Assembly (NCBI RefSeq): GCF_013344475.1
Contig: NZ_JABUOU010000004.1
Location: forward strand, 21,192 to 85,191
Length of the DNA stretch: 64,000 bases
Source of the DNA: Martelella limonii
GTDB taxonomy: Bacteria > Pseudomonadota > Alphaproteobacteria > Rhizobiales > Rhizobiaceae
Direction of reading: 5' to 3'
Position 1 is the stretch's first letter; every line of letters begins with the position of its first letter. Positions 53,261-60,890 of this stretch are shown one piece after another. A program made the translations under genes and the position numbers. Under the pieces are notes generated by a model, which worked only from the letters and a program-made list of their open reading frames with translations, had not been told where the DNA came from and did no database searches.

Positions 53261-55072
53261 TCAGAGAAGAATTGCAAAAAGGCAGAGAAGGCCGAGGGCT
53301 GCGAGAAGCGCGATCAGAAACGGCCGCATGGCCCAGAACAGGCTTGAGGCGGAAACGCCCGTAACGCCGGAGACCACGAATACCAGCATGCCGACCGGCG
53401 GCGTCAGTCCCCCGATCATGAGATTGACGACCAGGATGACGCCGAAGCGCGTGGGGTCGATACCGGCGGCAACCGCAACCGGCAGCAGGATCGGGCCAAG
53501 AAGCAGGATCGCGGCGCCGATATCAAGCACCAGCCCTGCCGCAAGCAGGATGAGATTGGCGATCAGGAGCACGGCGATTGCACTGCCGCCCAGCATGCGG
53601 GTCGCCTGGGAAAGAAGGCCTGCGATATCATCGATCGCCAGCGTGAAGGCGATGGGCGCTGCCGCGCCGATGAGGAGGCCGATCGCGGCCGCTTCGGAAG
53701 CCGACTGCCGGAACGCCTTGATGGATGCGCCAAGCGGACGCCGTGCAAGAAAGGTGAGAAACAATGCATAGAGCGCCGCCATGGCGGCCGCCTCCGTTGC
53801 AGTCACAATCCCGAACCGGATGCCGAAAACCACGATCAGGCCGAGCCCGAAGGCCGGAAGCGCGGCAAGACCCGCGCTCCGGCGCTCAGCGCCGGTAGCG
53901 GCAATGCCCCTGCTCTCCTTTCCGCAAACCCACCAGATTGCGGTTGCCAGAAAGGCCGCAATCACCAGGCCGGCAAAAAGCCCGCCCATCAGCAGGGCTC
54001 CGACCGAAAGATCTGCGGCCGTTGCCAGGATGAGAAAGGCGATCGATGGCGGAATGATATTGTCCAGTAAGGAGGAGGCAGCGACGATCGCGCCCGCGCG
54101 CGCCGGTGGATAGCCGTTTTTCACCAGCTCGGGATGAAAGGTCGAGGCGGCGAAGGCGGCATTGGCGACCGAAGACCCGGAAGCACCGGAAAACAGCACA
54201 CTCGTCAAAAGGGTCGTCTGCGCCAATCCGCCCCGCAGATGGCCGACAAGGGCTGCGGCGAAGCGCACCAGCTTGGTAGCCGCGCCAGACAGGGCGAGGC
54301 ACGCGCCGGCCAGCAAGAAGAACGGGATTGCCAGGAGCAGGAACCTGGACATGCCGGCAACCGCATTGGCGATGATCGCCTGCTCGGTCTGCACCGCGCC
54401 GAAGGGGATCGCGATGCAGGAGGCGGCAAGGAACGCATGCGCAAGCGGCGCGCCGGTGATGAGGCCAAATGCGATGACAAGCGCAAGCGGGAGGCTTGGG
54501 GGAAAACCCGTGTCCACGGCAAACCGCCCGGCCGCCCAGTAAAGACCACAGGCAAGCGCAAGCGAAAGGAGCGCATCGGGCAGACGACCCTCGCTGAAGC
54601 GTGCCACGATCAGGACAATCACGAGCCCTGCCCCGCCAAGAGCCGGCAGCGCGAACCGCACCCACTCCGGCAGTCCAAGCGTCTGCGAAACGCCGCCCAC
54701 CATCCCGGCTGCCCTGATGCCGCCGATAAACAGAACCAGACCGGCAAGAAGGCTCACCATGTCGGCTGCAAGCGCGGAAGTGCGCACCTGCCACCCTTTT
54801 AATCGGCCGGTCAGGAGATCGAGCCGCATAGACAGCGTTCCGGTGAATGTCAGCGGCAGGCCCGCCGAAATCAGAGCGATGTTGAGCCAGATGCCAAGAT
54901 CTTCCATGCCGACGACGCCGGTTTGAAAGCCGTAGCGCAGCACCACCCCGATGGTGACCGCTGCAAGCATCACCGCCAGAATGATTGCAGCGAGGGACGC
55001 GAAGGCCGTCTCCATCCTGCAGACGAGGGCCCTTGCCGCCTGTCGCGCCCGGACTGCGGTCATGTCCGGCAT
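53261..55072 (-). CDS. TRAP transporter fused small-large permease (DctQM)
   Basis: About 603 residues: a DctQ domain of four helices (residues 20-180), then a DctM domain (about 190-600) with LAIPFFLLAGACLALSGAAT, GASGSSVANAAFAASTFHPE, ASSLLDNIIPPSIAFLILA and IGGLTPPVGMLVFVVSGVTG. The fusion replaces two separate subunits. The start is uncertain: the frame is open to 55120, ATGs lie at 55072 and 55063, and none has a good ribosome site. It is the first gene after the TPP riboswitch, with its binding-protein gene next. Confidence 0.88.
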   Translation of the reverse strand: MPDMTAVRARQAARALVCRMETAFASLAAIILAVMLAAVTIGVVLRYGFQTGVVGMEDLGIWLNIALISAGLPLTFTGTLSMRLDLLTGRLKGWQVRTSALAADMVSLLAGLVLFIGGIRAAGMVGGVSQTLGLPEWVRFALPALGGAGLVIVLIVARFSEGRLPDALLSLALACGLYWAAGRFAVDTGFPPSLPLALVIAFGLITGAPLAHAFLAASCIAIPFGAVQTEQAIIANAVAGMSRFLLLAIPFFLLAGACLALSGAATKLVRFAAALVGHLRGGLAQTTLLTSVLFSGASGSSVANAAFAASTFHPELVKNGYPPARAGAIVAASSLLDNIIPPSIAFLILATAADLSVGALLMGGLFAGLVIAAFLATAIWWVCGKESRGIAATGAERRSAGLAALPAFGLGLIVVFGIRFGIVTATEAAAMAALYALFLTFLARRPLGASIKAFRQSASEAAAIGLLIGAAAPIAFTLAIDDIAGLLSQATRMLGGSAIAVLLIANLILLAAGLVLDIGAAILLLGPILLPVAVAAGIDPTRFGVILVVNLMIGGLTPPVGMLVFVVSGVTGVSASSLFWAMRPFLIALLAALGLLCLFAILL

Positions 55073-55163
55073 TCGTAAGGGAAAAACTGCATCGCCCCAT
55101 CTCCAGGTTGCGGCCGTCACGCAGACCCGGAAATGGCGAAGAAAAGAAAGGTGGCAAACATTT

Positions 55164-55246
55164 CCGTTCCTACGCCGGTGCGAGCCGGATCAGGTTCAAG
55201 GGTCCGGCTCACCGCCGTCTCAGCATCGCAGGATGCACCCCTCGGA
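55164..55246 (-). ncRNA. TPP riboswitch (THI element)
   Basis: On the minus strand: GAGGGGTGC (P2 start), GCTGAGA, a P3 arm, then GACCCTTGAACCTGATC and CACCGGCGTAGGAA. These are the conserved thi-box strands that bind the pyrimidine and pyrophosphate parts of thiamine pyrophosphate. It stands 90 bases before the fused TRAP permease gene and should switch the transporter off when TPP is plentiful. I see no clear downstream terminator; translational control is possible. Confidence 0.93.
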
Positions 55247-55290
55247 ATAGCTGTTTTGTGTCGGGCTTTTCCGCCGCTGTCAATGGCGCC

Positions 55291-56430
55291 TTATCGCAGC
55301 GCCTGAAGCAGCGCCATGGATGGCTCACCGGTGACCGGCAGACCGTACTGGCTCTGATAGGCCGTGATTGCCGCGCGCGTCTGGTTTCCAAAGACGCCAT
55401 CGGGCGTACCGGCATCGAAGCCGGCGGCATTCAGACGCGCCTGCAACTCCTTGCGCTGGTCGGCGTTGAAGCCGTAGCCGTCGTCCGGGAACCGCGCCTT
55501 CAGCGGGCCTGCGCCAGCGATACGATCGGCAAGATAGGAAACGCCCAGGGCATAATTGGTGGAATTGTTGTAGCGCTTGATGACATTGAAATTGTGCCCT
55601 ACCAGAAAGACCGGACCGCCTGCCTGCGGCTGGATCCGCGTTCCGCCTGCCACGGCGCCCGGAGAGCCCTCCTCACCGCCCCAGGGCTCGCCCCTTCGCC
55701 ATCCCGCGCGCGCCAGATAGTTCGCGGTGCTTGCCAGCGCATCGGTCGGATCATCGCTCCAGATGTCGCGCCGGCCGTCTCCGTTGAAATCGACGGCATA
55801 GCCGAGATAGGATGTCGGAATGAACTGGGTATGGCCCATGGCGCCCGCCCAGCTTCCCGTCATGCGCTCCGGGCTGATATCGCCGTTCTGGATGATCTTC
55901 ATCGCGCCGATCAATTGGCTTTCGAAGAACGCGCCGCGCCTGCCGTCGAAGGCGAGCGTCGACAGCGACGAAACCACGGGAACATTGCCGCGCCGTTCGC
56001 CATATTTGCTCTCAAGCCCCCAGATGGCAACGACGACATTGGCATCAACCCCGTAGGTTGCCTCGATCTGCTGCAGGAGATTGCTGTAGCGCGCATAATT
56101 GGCGCGGCCCTTGGCGACGCGCTCATCCGAACCGGCAATCCCGAGATAGTCTTCGAGCGTCCGGTTGAACTCGGTCTGATTGCGGTCCTGCTCGATCACG
56201 CCCGGCGTGTAGCCCGACCGTGCAAAGGCTGCAGCAAGCGTATTTTCCGAAATGCCCCGGGAGGCCGCGCGGGACCTGAAGCCGGCCACCCACGCATCAT
56301 AGGCGGCATTGGGAACGGTCCGCATGGCCGGTTCAGGAGCGGGCAGAATATCGCTGGCGTCACTTCCGGCGCAGGCCGACAGCAATGCGGCAACCGCTGC
56401 AAGAGAAAACGTGCGTCGCGTCAGATCCAT
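55291..56430 (-). CDS. Lytic murein transglycosylase lipoprotein, MltB family
   Basis: A 379-residue protein with a lipobox (LLSACAG, about residue 20), so outer-membrane anchored. The SLT_2 domain has VDANVVVAIWGLESKYGERRG with the catalytic Glu, AGAMGHTQFIPTSYLGYAVDF and GRRDIWSDDPTDALASTANYL. A C-terminal peptidoglycan-binding domain (LQARLNAAGFDAGTPDGVFG) follows. ATG 56430 is preferred because it begins the signal peptide; a GTG at 56454 is in frame. It parallels the gene at 1297-2580. Confidence 0.92.
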   Translation of the reverse strand: MDLTRRTFSLAAVAALLSACAGSDASDILPAPEPAMRTVPNAAYDAWVAGFRSRAASRGISENTLAAAFARSGYTPGVIEQDRNQTEFNRTLEDYLGIAGSDERVAKGRANYARYSNLLQQIEATYGVDANVVVAIWGLESKYGERRGNVPVVSSLSTLAFDGRRGAFFESQLIGAMKIIQNGDISPERMTGSWAGAMGHTQFIPTSYLGYAVDFNGDGRRDIWSDDPTDALASTANYLARAGWRRGEPWGGEEGSPGAVAGGTRIQPQAGGPVFLVGHNFNVIKRYNNSTNYALGVSYLADRIAGAGPLKARFPDDGYGFNADQRKELQARLNAAGFDAGTPDGVFGNQTRAAITAYQSQYGLPVTGEPSMALLQALR

Positions 56431-56564
56431 TCCGTAAACCCCGTTTTCGTTCACGGGCGATTCTATCCGAAGGGTATGGCGCCGGAAAGGCCGCCGGAAG
56501 AATGCATTCCAGCACCGGCGTTTACGGTAAATGAATGGTTTACGGGGCCGAAGCCGCTTAGCGC

Positions 56565-58685
56565 CTAATCACCCGACTGGTCGTAATACTTGTCCCCGTA
56601 GTGGGCAGCATAGCCATAGCCGGCGCCATAGCTGTAACCGTAACGCTTGAATCCGTTTGGATCGATCTGGTTGAGGACAAGGCCTTCGATCTTGTCCTTG
56701 TCGAACAGGCGGAGCGCCTCTTCAACCTGCTGCTGGTGGGTCGAATCCCATTTGACGACGAACAGAATGCCATCAACGAACTGGCTGAGCACGCGCGCAT
56801 CCGGGACGATCAGCACCGGCGGAGCATCAATGATGATGAAGTCGTACTGCGTTCTCGCATAAGAGAGCAGGTCCTTCATCTGCCGCGACGAGAGCACATC
56901 GGCCGCGTTTCTCGCAGACCGCTCGCCGAAGATCACATCGAGACCGGAGTTGCCATCGCTCACCACGGTTTCTTCCAGCGTTCTCTCTCCGGCAAGCAGG
57001 CTGATCAGCCCCTTGCCGTGAACAGGCCGCTCGAAGTAGTTGCCGAATGTCAACCTTCTGAGGTCGCCCTCGATCAGGAGCACCTTCTTGCCCATGCCGA
57101 CAAAGTTCAGTGCCAGGCCTACGCTGCAGGTGGTCTTGCCTTCTCCCGGGATCGACGAGGTCATTAGCACGACCTGAGGCGGGCTTTCGAGATCGGACAG
57201 AACCACCGAGGTCCTGAGGTTGCGGATCGCCTCCGACAGCGGAGAGGTGGGGTGCGTCCTGAGATAGTCGACAAGCTCTGCGCGATGCTTGGAAGGCACC
57301 AGCGGCAGCGCGCCCACGACGCTGATACCGCTCAATTCCTCAAGTTCCTGCGTGGAGCGGAACGTCTTGCTGCGCATTTCAAGCAACAGGCTCAACCCGC
57401 ATCCAAAAAGGAAGCCGAGCAGTCCGGAGAACAACAAAATCTGCTTGGTATGCGGCTCGCTCGGGGCGTCCGGCACGACGGCATAGGAGAGAATGATGCT
57501 ATCGGATTGCTGTACACCCTGCTGCGCAGACGTCTCCTTGAGCCGTGTCAGGAAGTATTCGTAGAGCGTACGGTTGGCTTCCGCCTCGCGGGTGAGCTGC
57601 TCGAGTTCAAGATAGGAGGAGCTCTCCGTCTGGACTTTGGTCTCCAGGCTTTCCTCGGCTGACTGCAAGGTTGCAAGCTGAACCCTCGCCTGCGCGGCAT
57701 CCTGCCGGCGGTCGTCGACGAGTTCCTCCAGCCTGTTTCTGAAACGGCGTGCGTCGGCGGCATTGGTGTCGGCGGTGGTCGCGAGACGGATCAGTGTCGG
57801 ATCGCCCAGCAGGCTTGCCTTTGCCGCATAGCCGGAAGCCGCGTCCAGCGCGGAGAGCACCTCGTCTGTCGACGTGATCTTGCGCTCGGTCTCGTTGACG
57901 CGGTCGCGGATCGATTTCAGCTGTCGTTCGAGCCCGCCCAGAACCTCCGGATTGGTAAGCGGCGTGTCGGTTCGGAATTGCTTGACCGCGTTTTCGCTTT
58001 TCTGAAGATTGATCTTCAGCTCCGCCACGCGATCACTCAGCCAGTCGATAGCGTCAACCGTCGCGCCGCGCTTCAGGTCGAGCTGCCGCTGCACGTACTG
58101 ATCCGCAATGGTGTCGGCAATCAGCGCGGCCTTGGCTGGATCCTCTGAAGAGACGGTGATCCTGAAAGTCAGGGTCTTGGGAACCACGTTCGCACTGAAG
58201 CTTTGGAGAAGCCGGGAAACAACCACATCCTTGAGTTTATCAGGCGCGATGGCCGCCTTTTCCTCGGGCTCGAAGCCGGGCACGGCGCTCTTGATGTAGC
58301 TCTTGATCCGGCTCATCGCCGAAGGCGGCGTGAGGGTCGGGTTGAATTCCGGGTCATCCATCAGCTTGAGTCTGTCGACAACCTTGCCGATGAGGATCCG
58401 CGAGCGGATAACCTCGATCTCGGTCTGCAAGGCCGTGTCATCTGTACCGATCTGACCGAGAATGCTGGGCAGATCAATGACCTGCTCGGTCTGCGCATTC
58501 ATCATGGTCACGGAAGAGGCGCGATAGATGGGGACCGCCACCCTGTAGGCATAATATCCTCCCGCGACAAGAAAGAGGATTGAAGTCAGGGCAATGAGAA
58601 ACTTGCGTCGCCAGAAAATGAAAAAGATCTTCTGAAGGTCAATTTCCTCGCCGTCGACCTTACCACTGAGATTTTGCATGTTCAT
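56565..58685 (-). CDS. Polysaccharide co-polymerase / BY-type tyrosine autokinase (Wzc/ExoP-like)
   Basis: A 706-residue inner-membrane protein that controls chain length and export of capsule or exopolysaccharide. Order: Wzz domain with TM1 (about 30-50), a long periplasmic coiled-coil region, TM2 (about 420-440), then a cytoplasmic bacterial tyrosine kinase with Walker A SSIPGEGKTT, Walker A' LLIEGDLRR and Walker B FIIIDAPPVL. The C-terminus is a Tyr-rich tail (YGYSYGAGYGYAAHYGDKYY), the autophosphorylation cluster. A WecA-type transferase gene lies upstream in the same orientation. Confidence 0.93.
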   Translation of the reverse strand: MNMQNLSGKVDGEEIDLQKIFFIFWRRKFLIALTSILFLVAGGYYAYRVAVPIYRASSVTMMNAQTEQVIDLPSILGQIGTDDTALQTEIEVIRSRILIGKVVDRLKLMDDPEFNPTLTPPSAMSRIKSYIKSAVPGFEPEEKAAIAPDKLKDVVVSRLLQSFSANVVPKTLTFRITVSSEDPAKAALIADTIADQYVQRQLDLKRGATVDAIDWLSDRVAELKINLQKSENAVKQFRTDTPLTNPEVLGGLERQLKSIRDRVNETERKITSTDEVLSALDAASGYAAKASLLGDPTLIRLATTADTNAADARRFRNRLEELVDDRRQDAAQARVQLATLQSAEESLETKVQTESSSYLELEQLTREAEANRTLYEYFLTRLKETSAQQGVQQSDSIILSYAVVPDAPSEPHTKQILLFSGLLGFLFGCGLSLLLEMRSKTFRSTQELEELSGISVVGALPLVPSKHRAELVDYLRTHPTSPLSEAIRNLRTSVVLSDLESPPQVVLMTSSIPGEGKTTCSVGLALNFVGMGKKVLLIEGDLRRLTFGNYFERPVHGKGLISLLAGERTLEETVVSDGNSGLDVIFGERSARNAADVLSSRQMKDLLSYARTQYDFIIIDAPPVLIVPDARVLSQFVDGILFVVKWDSTHQQQVEEALRLFDKDKIEGLVLNQIDPNGFKRYGYSYGAGYGYAAHYGDKYYDQSGD

Positions 58686-59088
58686 CGTATATCCGGACCA
58701 CAAAAGTCATTGAAATTCAGCACTTTCAGGCTGGCGACAGGTCGTTTGATCAAGGATTGCGTTTCTCGCGCCCTCTCGGCGATAGACGACGCCTGCCACC
58801 GCGTCAAGCGTCCGGCGCGCATGCGACCTTGTCCGCGCAAGGCCAGATCCTGCTTTGAAAACCGGCCCCGGAATACCCTGAGGAAAGACGCCTCCGGCCG
58901 CAGAAGATTGCGGACAAGGCTAAAAGGCGTTGAAGATCGCCCTTCGAATGCCGATAAAACGAGGCGGCGCAGTGGATGCACGGTGACGAACCGGAACGGC
59001 CGGCGCGGTTTACACGCCACGATCTGGATCCGTCCAGAAAGGGCAGGTCTTCCCGAACCGTCCGCTGCCCTTTCTTCAGCGCGCAAGA
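58686..59088. other. Gene-free 400-base leader upstream of the wzc-like gene
   Basis: No convincing gene in either direction; open frames here are continuations of shadow frames from the neighbours. The region follows the WecA-type gene on the same strand and probably holds a promoter and long 5' leader for the autokinase gene. No terminator hairpin was identified. Confidence 0.4.
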
Positions 59089-60231
59089 TCAATGCTTCCT
59101 CTGCGACAGTCTTTTGCGCGTTGAACCCCATCCCTGGCCCGTTCTTCTCCCGACGGGCTGGCGCAAATAGCCGACCACCGAGGCGCCGAACCTGTAGGCC
59201 GCGACGAACACGGCGGAGAAGAATACCAGCGACAGACCTGCACCCGCCGGATTGTTCCAGAACATGACACCCGCGATTGCGGGGGCGATGAACATCGGCG
59301 CCAGGATCACAGTCGTCAGCGGATTGCTGATATGGCGGGAATTGCGCCCGAGGACAGCGATCTCGAGCGCGCGCATGACCAGCTGGTGAAAATGCAGCCG
59401 GTCGGGCTGGTCGGCAGGTCGCCCGGCAAGGCGGCGCCGGAAGATTGCAAGCATCGTGTCCGCGATCGGCCAGAAGAAGATGAGCACCAACGCCCACGGC
59501 GTGAGCGTCGGAATATAATTCAGAAGCAGGAAAGCAATCCAGGCGAGCACATGGCCGACACTGTAGGCGCCGGCGTCTCCCATGAATATCTTGCCGAAAG
59601 GAAAGTTGAAGATCAGGAAGCCGAGCAGAGCGCCGATCATGACAGCGCACCAGGCAACGACATTGTGCAGGCCGTTCTGGGCTGCAATCGCAGCAAGAGC
59701 GCCCGCTGCCACCACAGCAATGGAACCTGAAAGCCCGTTGACGCCGTCAACCAGATTGAAGGCATTGCATATTCCGGCGCCGCCTAGAACCGTGACAGCT
59801 ATGGCCAAAGGCGCAAATGCGAAGAACAGGCTCAACAGCGGTATGTCAGCACGCGGAATCCACATGCCAAACAGCATGATCGCGACCAGTGACGATATGC
59901 CGGCCGCAATCAGCCGATTGCGCGGCGACACGTTGTAGCCGAGATCTTCGGCCAGTCCGGCCGCAAACACGGGCGCCACGGAAGGGATTAAATACCAGAG
60001 ATGCCTGCCCTCGTTGTCAATCACCAGCGGGCCGAGCAAAACCAATGCGAAGAATATGGCCACACCGCCGATCCTTGGCGTCGGAACGCGATGCGCGCTC
60101 TGGACTGCCAGCGTATCCGCGCGGCGATCAGACAGCTTCAGATGAAACCTTCGCGTTGAAACGATCAACAAGCACAAGGCACCTGAAAGCACGAAAGCCG
60201 CGATCATGGCTTGAGAAAATGACTGTAACAT
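59089..60231 (-). CDS. WecA/MraY-type undecaprenyl-phosphate sugar-1-phosphate transferase
   Basis: A 380-residue membrane enzyme with about ten helices that transfers a sugar-1-phosphate from a UDP-sugar to undecaprenyl phosphate, the first step of a surface polysaccharide. Active-site motifs: NAFNLVDGVNGLSG, FPFGKIFMGDAGAYSVG (GDAG) and the HFHQLVMRALE His loop. The start PRIGGVAIFFALVL segment is standard. It could initiate the polymer managed by the wzc-like product. A hairpin with a T-run lies just before its start. Confidence 0.92.
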   Translation of the reverse strand: MLQSFSQAMIAAFVLSGALCLLIVSTRRFHLKLSDRRADTLAVQSAHRVPTPRIGGVAIFFALVLLGPLVIDNEGRHLWYLIPSVAPVFAAGLAEDLGYNVSPRNRLIAAGISSLVAIMLFGMWIPRADIPLLSLFFAFAPLAIAVTVLGGAGICNAFNLVDGVNGLSGSIAVVAAGALAAIAAQNGLHNVVAWCAVMIGALLGFLIFNFPFGKIFMGDAGAYSVGHVLAWIAFLLLNYIPTLTPWALVLIFFWPIADTMLAIFRRRLAGRPADQPDRLHFHQLVMRALEIAVLGRNSRHISNPLTTVILAPMFIAPAIAGVMFWNNPAGAGLSLVFFSAVFVAAYRFGASVVGYLRQPVGRRTGQGWGSTRKRLSQRKH

Positions 60232-60247
60232 GAAAGGCGGCGCCCCT

Positions 60248-60284
60248 CAAAAAAACAAAACCAATATAGGCGCATCTATATTGG
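60248..60284 (-). terminator. Leader hairpin with T-run before the wecA-like gene
   Basis: On the minus strand CCAATATAG-ATGCGC-CTATATTGG (perfect 9-base arms, 60284-60261) is followed at once by TTTTGTTTTTTTG, ending about 20 bases before the ATG. It has the form of an intrinsic terminator or attenuator in the 5' leader; a symmetric operator is the alternative reading. Confidence 0.55.
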
Positions 60285-60666
60285 CAGGACAAAAAAAGAT
60301 CGCAGGATAAGCAGAGAAAAATACATCTTATAGTTGAAAAACAGATAAAATAAACTTTAAATTAACCCTGCACCATAGGGTACCATATTCCGCGCAGGGG
60401 TCAACCTTACCCGATAACCTAAATGCACGACGGAAATCGCTTGGCGCCCCTCTGCTGCCGGATCCCTGATAGCGCACCATGCGATCCTCATGAAAGCCAT
60501 CCAGCACATAAGATCGAGAGATCGCCTGCGTCGCAAATCCTCGCATCCGCAGGCTCTCGACGCAATTTCCATCCAACACGGGCGCGCCGAACACCATGCC
60601 TCCGCCTTGGCTGGAGACCTCGCCCGAAAGACGCGCAACAATGCGGGCGTCGACACCGCAGACAAA

Positions 60667-60720
60667 GCCACCGCTTCTGAGATTGCCATCGCTTCCGAGA
60701 AAGCCACAGCTTGTGAGATT
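60667..60720 (+). repeat. Three tandem copies of a degenerate 18-base repeat
   Basis: GCCACCGCTTCTGAGATT, GCCATCGCTTCCGAGAAA and GCCACAGCTTGTGAGATT follow each other without gaps. In one frame they read as hexapeptide repeats (ATASEI, AIASEK, ATACEI), but no gene start or ribosome site supports translation. Confidence 0.6.
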
Positions 60721-60746
60721 GTCGCTCACGCCAACCTCACCCACAG

Positions 60747-60790
60747 GGGTCATGCCCGGACTTGATCCAGGCATCCAGGCAGCACGGTTT
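60747..60790. repeat. Alphaproteobacterial intergenic repeat
   Basis: GGGTCATGCCCGGACTTGAT followed by CCAGGCATCCAGGCAGCAC is the widely scattered alphaproteobacterial repeat whose translation reads WMPGSSPGMT on the reverse strand. It marks non-coding sequence. Confidence 0.6.
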
Positions 60791-60804
60791 GAGGACAGGA
60801 CTGT

Positions 60805-60838
60805 CAAAAATGAGAGCCCGGCATCAGGCCGGGCTCTC
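60805..60838 (-). terminator. Intrinsic terminator of the autotransporter gene
   Basis: On the minus strand GAGAGCCCGGC-CTGAT-GCCGGGCTCTC is followed by ATTTTT, about 50 bases beyond the autotransporter stop. Confidence 0.88.
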
Positions 60839-60890
60839 CTTGTATCTACTGCCCCCAAGTCCCGGCCTCAGGCCGGGCCTTCGTCGCTCC

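Larger units (their letters stand above)
60285..60804. other. Gene-free region between the wecA-like gene and the autotransporter
   Basis: The first 130 bases are AT-rich, unlike the rest of the window, and probably hold the wecA-like promoter. The remainder contains an 18-base tandem repeat and an alphaproteobacterial intergenic repeat (listed separately). Open frames here translate repeat sequence (for example WMPGSSPGMT) and are not credited as genes. Confidence 0.5.

Noticed and set aside
58674..59267. A 197-codon plus-strand frame between the wzc-like and wecA-like genes
   Set aside because: Arg/Pro-rich composition and overlap with the 3' end of the wecA-like gene on the other strand; looks like a shadow.
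60328..60858. A 176-codon open frame between the wecA-like and autotransporter genes
   Set aside because: Its translation contains WMPGSSPGMT, the mark of the alphaproteobacterial intergenic repeat, and it covers a terminator.
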